DNA from: Streptococcaceae bacterium
Lineage (GTDB): Bacteria > Bacillota > Bacilli > Lactobacillales > Streptococcaceae
Length of the DNA: 8,140 bases
NCBI GenBank assembly: GCA_009779335.1
Contig: WREM01000037.1
Location: 1 to 8,140 of the forward strand
Direction: 5' to 3'
How positions within the stretch are numbered: position 1 is the stretch's first letter; every line of letters starts with the position of its first letter. This document shows, in pieces, positions 6,247 to 8,140 of this stretch. The position numbers were made by a program, and so were the translations under genes. Below the pieces are notes generated by a model. The model was not told the origin of the DNA. It did not search any database and saw only the letters and a list, made by a program, of their open reading frames with translations.

Positions 6247-6294
6247 TTTTACTCATTATATCATAGCCTTTATTTTTATTTCTAGTGAGTAAAA
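6247..6294. repeat. 9-bp inverted repeat bracketing the rpiR promoter
   Basis: TTTTACTCA at 6247-6255 and its exact complement TGAGTAAAA at 6286-6294 flank the rpiR promoter, 39 bp apart. One arm touches the -10 box and the other lies upstream of the expected -35. It could be a paired operator that loops DNA or a chance AT-rich match. It is unrelated to the TGAAACATG motif. Confidence 0.4.
6255..6263 (-). promoter_or_regulatory. Extended -10 promoter of rpiR
   Basis: The minus strand reads TGATATAAT, a perfect -10 box with the TGn extension, 34 nt before the rpiR ATG. The -35 region (about 6278-6283) is weak, reading AGAAAT. This fits a modest constitutive promoter. Confidence 0.65.
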
Positions 6295-6345
6295 ATTATC
6301 GAAATTTTTATGCAACTTTTAAATTCTTTTACGTACTAATAGACA

Positions 6346-6374
6346 AGAGCAAGTAAAAAAACATTGCTTGTTCT
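6346..6374. repeat. Imperfect hairpin in the gap upstream of the small toxin-like ORF
   Basis: AGAGCAAG (6346-6353) can pair with CTTGTTCT (6367-6374), 8 bp including one G-U, around a 13-nt A-rich loop. It may lie near the 5' end of the plus-strand toxin-like transcript. I see no gene between 6300 and 6420 and no convincing plus-strand promoter; TACTAA at 6334-6339 is only a weak candidate. Confidence 0.3.
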
Positions 6375-6420
6375 GTGCCTTAATCATCTGTACACACACT
6401 CCACAAATACCTAACGGTGT

Positions 6421-6459
6421 CCATGCTCGCTAAGCAACTAAAGTTGCTAGTCGCAATGG
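6421..6459 (+). promoter_or_regulatory. Structured leader hairpin of the toxin-like transcript
   Basis: AGCAACT (6433-6439) and AGTTGCT (6442-6448) form a perfect 7-bp stem with a 2-nt turn. CCAT-GC (6421-6426) and GC-a-ATGG (6453-6459) extend it across an internal loop. It lies just before the Shine-Dalgarno at 6472, where toxin mRNAs of type I systems often carry structure. Confidence 0.45.
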
Positions 6460-6471
6460 CTCTATAAATTT

Positions 6472-6504
6472 GGGAGGTGATGGTATGATGATTTTCCACC
6501 TCTC
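6472..6504 (+). promoter_or_regulatory. Strong Shine-Dalgarno with a sequestering hairpin
   Basis: GGGAGGTGAT (6472-6481) matches the 16S rRNA 3' end over nine bases from GGAGG onward and sits 7 nt before the ATG at 6485. GGGAGGTG (6472-6479) can pair with CACCTCTC (6497-6504) inside the coding region: 8 bp with one G-U and a 17-nt loop containing both start codons. Self-masking of the ribosome binding site is a known feature of type I toxin mRNAs. Confidence 0.55.
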
Positions 6505-6605
6505 TGTAGAAGGGATTTAATCTGATGCTTGTATGGATTCAAATAGTTCTTGATGTAATTTCAATTACTGTCGATTTGTATAAAATTTGGAAAGAAAAAA
6601 ACTAG
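6485..6605 (+). pseudogene. Small holin-like toxin gene, apparently frameshifted
   Basis: From the strong Shine-Dalgarno, ATG ATG at 6485 opens an 11-codon frame (MMIFHLSVEGI) that stops at TAA 6518-6520. If one G of GGG at 6512-6514 is removed, the frame runs on as SVEGFNLMLVWIQIVLDV and ends at TAG 6603-6605, giving 39 residues: short N-terminus, one hydrophobic helix and a basic tail KIWKEKN. This layout, with an ExxxLMxxW-like stretch before the helix, resembles the small holin-like toxins of streptococci and lactobacilli that belong to type I toxin-antitoxin modules. It could be a decayed toxin, a sequencing error in GGG, a +1 frameshift site, or a leader peptide for the internal ORF at 6525. 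The family assignment is from memory of the pattern and is not certain. Confidence 0.5.
6525..6605 (+). CDS. Hydrophobic 26-residue peptide with basic tail (possible toxin product)
   Basis: The internal ATG at 6525 gives a 26-codon frame starting MLVWIQIVLDVISITVDLY and ending in a Lys-rich tail. AAGGG (6510-6514) lies 10 nt before it, and the 11-codon upstream frame ends 4 nt before it, an arrangement that permits translational coupling. One membrane-inserting helix of about 19 residues, interrupted by two Asp, is predicted by eye. If the upstream frame is not a frameshifted half of the same gene, this is the functional product. The stop codon lies within the antisense terminator hairpin. 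No other gene overlaps it. Confidence 0.45.
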   Translation: MLVWIQIVLDVISITVDLYKIWKEKN

Positions 6606-6619
6606 TCTAAAAGACTAGT
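6595..6619 (-). terminator. Intrinsic terminator for antisense RNA and sodA
   Basis: ACTAGTCT (6601-6608) and AGACTAGT (6612-6619) form a perfect 8-bp stem with a 3-nt loop, and the minus strand continues with six more T (6600-6595). It is the first good minus-strand terminator after sodA, whose stop lies 104 nt upstream, and would also end the proposed antisense RNA. Confidence 0.75.
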
Positions 6620-6648
6620 CCAAACTTTTACAGAGAAATTAAGACACG

Positions 6649-6676
6649 CAAGGTGTTGGATGCACCTTGTTTTTTT
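6649..6676 (+). terminator. Plus-strand intrinsic terminator of the toxin-like transcript
   Basis: CAAGGTG (6649-6655) pairs with CACCTTG (6663-6669), followed by TTTTTTT (6670-6676). It is a classic terminator for plus-strand transcription, yet no conventional plus-strand gene is nearby. Its presence argues that the 6485-6605 region is really transcribed on the plus strand. Confidence 0.8.
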
Positions 6677-6698
6677 ACGTGCTTTCTCTTATATATTT

Positions 6699-6707
6699 AT
6701 TATAACA
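6699..6707 (-). promoter_or_regulatory. Extended -10 promoter for the antisense RNA
   Basis: The minus strand reads TGTTATAAT, a perfect TATAAT with TGn, between the sodA stop codon and the antisense region. No strong -35 is seen at 16-18 nt; that position falls over the sodA stop codon. A promoter directly downstream of sodA and reading away from it is only useful for a short downstream RNA. Confidence 0.55.
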
Positions 6708-6722
6708 TAAATTCACACTCTT

Positions 6723-7331
6723 CTATTTGGTTTTCGCATAAAGTTCATTGACCTTATCCCAATTAATCAAATTGAAGAAAGCTTCGATATAGTCTGGGCG
6801 TACATTTTGATATTTAAGATAATAAGCGTGTTCCCATACATCAAGCCCGAGGACTGGTGCTTGTCCATCTGTAATAGGGTTGTCTTGATTAGCTGTTGAG
6901 ACTACTTTAAGTTGTCCATGATCTACAACTAACCACGCCCAACCTGAACCAAAACGAGTGGTCGCTGCTGTCTTGAATTGTCCTTTAAATTCATCAAATG
7001 AACCAAAGGCTGAGTCAATGGCTGTCGCAATTTCTCCAGTAGGTGTTCCACCAGCGTTTGGAGTCAACCATTCCCAGAACATCGAATGATTAAGGTGCCC
7101 TCCACCGTTGTTACGCACTGCTCCACGAATATCTTCAGGAACACTGCCCAACTGTGCCACAAGCTCTTCTACAGATTTGCTGGCTAATTCTGGATGTGCT
7201 TCAAGAGCATTATTGACATTATTAATGTAGGTTTGATGGTGCTTGTCATGATGAAGGTGCATCGTTTCTTCATCGAAGAAGGGTTCTAAAGCGTTATAAG
7301 CATAAGGTAAATCAGGTAAAGTGTAAGTCAT
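6723..7331 (-). CDS. sodA: Superoxide dismutase, manganese type
   Basis: A cytoplasmic enzyme of 202 residues converting superoxide to hydrogen peroxide and oxygen. The four metal ligands are His27 (HLHHDKHH), His82 (GGGHLNHSMFW), Asp164 and His168 (LDVWEHAYY). GGGH before the second ligand and Gln149 in TANQD are the Mn-type arrangement; iron enzymes carry the active-site Gln near position 69. Use of both metals cannot be excluded. The frame extends nine codons upstream to 7358, but the ATG at 7329-7331 has GGAGG 8 nt before it and yields the typical start MTYTLPDLPYAYNALEP, whereas the longer start has no Shine-Dalgarno and sits on the -10 region. It has its own promoter and ends before a 500-base intergenic region whose minus strand holds its probable terminator. 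Confidence 0.97.
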   Translation of the reverse strand: MTYTLPDLPYAYNALEPFFDEETMHLHHDKHHQTYINNVNNALEAHPELASKSVEELVAQLGSVPEDIRGAVRNNGGGHLNHSMFWEWLTPNAGGTPTGEIATAIDSAFGSFDEFKGQFKTAATTRFGSGWAWLVVDHGQLKVVSTANQDNPITDGQAPVLGLDVWEHAYYLKYQNVRPDYIEAFFNLINWDKVNELYAKTK

Positions 7332-7362
7332 GATGACATCCTCCGTTTTCTTTTTCATCTTA

Positions 7363-7391
7363 ATTATAAATCAAAAGTTCTCAGCTTTCAA
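7363..7391 (-). promoter_or_regulatory. sodA promoter
   Basis: TTGAAA (7386-7391) and TATAAT (7363-7368) are separated by exactly 17 nt, close to the consensus. The -35 box overlaps the fni stop codon (7388-7390). Transcription would start near 7356, about 25 nt before the sodA ATG. No terminator with a clear U tract separates fni from sodA, so readthrough may add to expression. Confidence 0.8.
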
Positions 7392-8140
7392 TCAATCTGA
7401 TTTTTTCTCTGATTGATAAAATTCATGGCTTTTTCGGAATAGAGTAAATCCTGTTCCTGAAGTTGAGCCGTATCCCTTACCCCTTGTAACGTATAAAATT
7501 TCTGCAAATCAGACTGCCATTGGTTGAATGTTGCTTCTAATCCCTCTACTCCCTTTTTCATAAGAGTTGAAAGAGCAAATCCCGCCGTTGAGGTCATAGA
7601 CGCCCCTAGCATAAGAGATTTTAGAATGTCTTCTGCAGATTGAATACCACCTGTTGCAATCAGTGGTTTTTGGTTCTCTGACAAGCGTGCTTCAATCAGA
7701 CTTTCTACCGTAGAGAATCCATGATGATCAATGTTAAATTCATTTTTACCACGCTGACGCTCAATCCATGCGAAGTTAGTCCCCCCTGCACCACCAACGT
7801 TAATGGCAGATACAGCTGTCTGGCTAATCTTCTTAAAAATATCTTGCGATATTCCGAATCCTACTTCCTTGACAATAACAGGTATATCAAGCTTGCCTGA
7901 AATTTCATTGATATGTTCAAGCCAGTAGAACGTCCTATCTCCTTCATCCATTGAGAGTTCTTGTGCCGTATTAATATGAAGCTCTAGGGCATTCGCCTCT
8001 ATCATATCTATTGCTTTCTTAGCGTTTTCTAATGAATGATTGGCTCCAAGGTTAGCAAATATAAACCCATCAGGATTAATTTCCCTCACTTGTCGGAAAC
8101 CTGATTCAAGCTCTGGGTATTTGATTGCAATAGATTGAGA
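7388..8140 (-). CDS. fni: Type 2 isopentenyl-diphosphate delta-isomerase (C-terminal part)
   Basis: An FMN- and NADPH-dependent enzyme interconverting IPP and DMAPP at the end of the mevalonate pathway. About 250 C-terminal residues are in the window; the frame is open to the right edge, so roughly 90-100 N-terminal residues are missing. A GTG at 8087-8089 is an internal codon, not the start: the frame upstream of it still reads as family sequence (IAIKYPELESGFRQ). Key motifs are HINTAQE with the conserved Gln-Glu pair near the active site, EGDRTFYW, VIVKEVGFGI, the glycine-rich NVGGAGGTNFAWIE, and the flavin phosphate-binding stretch ATGGIQSAEDILKSLMLGA. This enzyme type fits Gram-positive cocci, which lack the type 1 isomerase. 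The stop codon overlaps the sodA -35 box. Confidence 0.93.
   Translation of the reverse strand, partial: SQSIAIKYPELESGFRQVREINPDGFIFANLGANHSLENAKKAIDMIEANALELHINTAQELSMDEGDRTFYWLEHINEISGKLDIPVIVKEVGFGISQDIFKKISQTAVSAINVGGAGGTNFAWIERQRGKNEFNIDHHGFSTVESLIEARLSENQKPLIATGGIQSAEDILKSLMLGASMTSTAGFALSTLMKKGVEGLEATFNQWQSDLQKFYTLQGVRDTAQLQEQDLLYSEKAMNFINQRKNQID

Larger units (their letters stand above)
6595..6692 (-). ncRNA. Predicted antisense RNA (candidate type I antitoxin), about 97 nt
   Basis: A minus-strand extended -10 (6699-6707) would start an RNA near 6692, ending at the terminator 6595-6619. It can fold into a long nested stem: AGAGAAA/TTTCTCT (6683-6689 with 6632-6638), CACG/CGTG (6678-6681 with 6645-6648) and CAAGGTG/CACCTTG (6663-6669 with 6649-6655), followed by the terminator hairpin. 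It would be complementary to about 80 nt of the toxin-like mRNA 3' end, as in convergent txpA/RatA-type pairs. Transcription has not been shown. The same sequence is also present in the sodA 3' untranslated region. Confidence 0.5.

Noticed and set aside
6461..6470. TATAAA at 6463-6468 as the promoter of the toxin-like transcript
   Set aside because: Transcription would begin within the Shine-Dalgarno, and the nearest -35-like TTGCTA is only 13 nt away.
7332..7358. Nine-codon N-terminal extension of SodA starting at 7358
   Set aside because: It has no Shine-Dalgarno, sits directly after the -10 box near the predicted transcript start, and the family N-terminus begins at the ATG at 7331.
7391..7418. 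ATCAATC/GATTGAT inverted repeat at the 3' end of fni as a terminator
   Set aside because: It is inside the coding sequence, has only a 7-bp AT-rich stem and no U tract on the minus strand; it also overlaps the sodA -35 box.
1..8140. CRISPR arrays, tRNA or rRNA genes, insertion sequences and prophage genes
   Set aside because: I see no regularly spaced repeats, tRNA-like folds, transposase reading frames or terminal inverted repeats with target duplications.

Overview
The window looks like a chromosomal segment of a low-GC Gram-positive bacterium of the order Lactobacillales. Lactococcus or a near relative is my best guess; the species is not resolved. The basis is AT-rich intergenic DNA, strong GGAGG ribosome binding sites, TATAAT promoters with TGn extensions, a CcpA-type cre site, a type 2 isopentenyl-diphosphate isomerase (mevalonate pathway), and a SodA with the Lactococcus/Enterococcus-like ending LINWDKVNELYAK. 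Every conventional gene is on the minus strand, so the text reads from high to low coordinates.

Right end (8140 to 6723): the 3' part of fni (type 2 IPP isomerase), then sodA (Mn-type superoxide dismutase). The sodA promoter -35 box (TTGAAA) sits on the fni stop codon.

Middle (6722 to 6222): a 500-base gap with no conventional gene, and the most interesting part of the window. On the plus strand, a near-perfect Shine-Dalgarno precedes a very small reading frame. One base of frame shift would fuse it to a second frame encoding a hydrophobic peptide with a basic tail, resembling the small holin-like toxins of Gram-positive type I toxin-antitoxin systems. A plus-strand terminator follows. A minus-strand extended -10 box and a minus-strand terminator would bound a convergent antisense RNA of about 97 nt, overlapping the toxin mRNA 3' end by about 80 nt. 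The toxin Shine-Dalgarno can pair with its own early coding sequence. This is the arrangement of txpA/RatA-type modules. Identification rests on architecture and peptide character only.

Left (6221 to 138): a complete beta-glucoside utilisation cluster. An RpiR-family regulator (HTH plus SIS) is followed by genes for EIIB, EIIA and EIIC of a lactose/cellobiose-family PTS and two tandem family 1 6-phospho-beta-glycosidases. The PTS would import and phosphorylate a beta-glycoside such as cellobiose, salicin or arbutin, and the two hydrolases would split the phosphorylated product. They differ at the sugar-recognition site (Ser-Trp versus Ser-Ala), suggesting different substrate ranges. The EIIB promoter carries a cre site across its -35 box and three same-direction copies of TGAAACATG upstream, one a perfect 14-bp palindrome, which I infer to be RpiR operators. 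Strong hairpins lie between EIIA and EIIC and between EIIC and the first hydrolase, and a terminator follows the last gene.

The extreme left end (52 to 1) holds the first 17 codons of another minus-strand gene, probably a DEAD-box RNA helicase.
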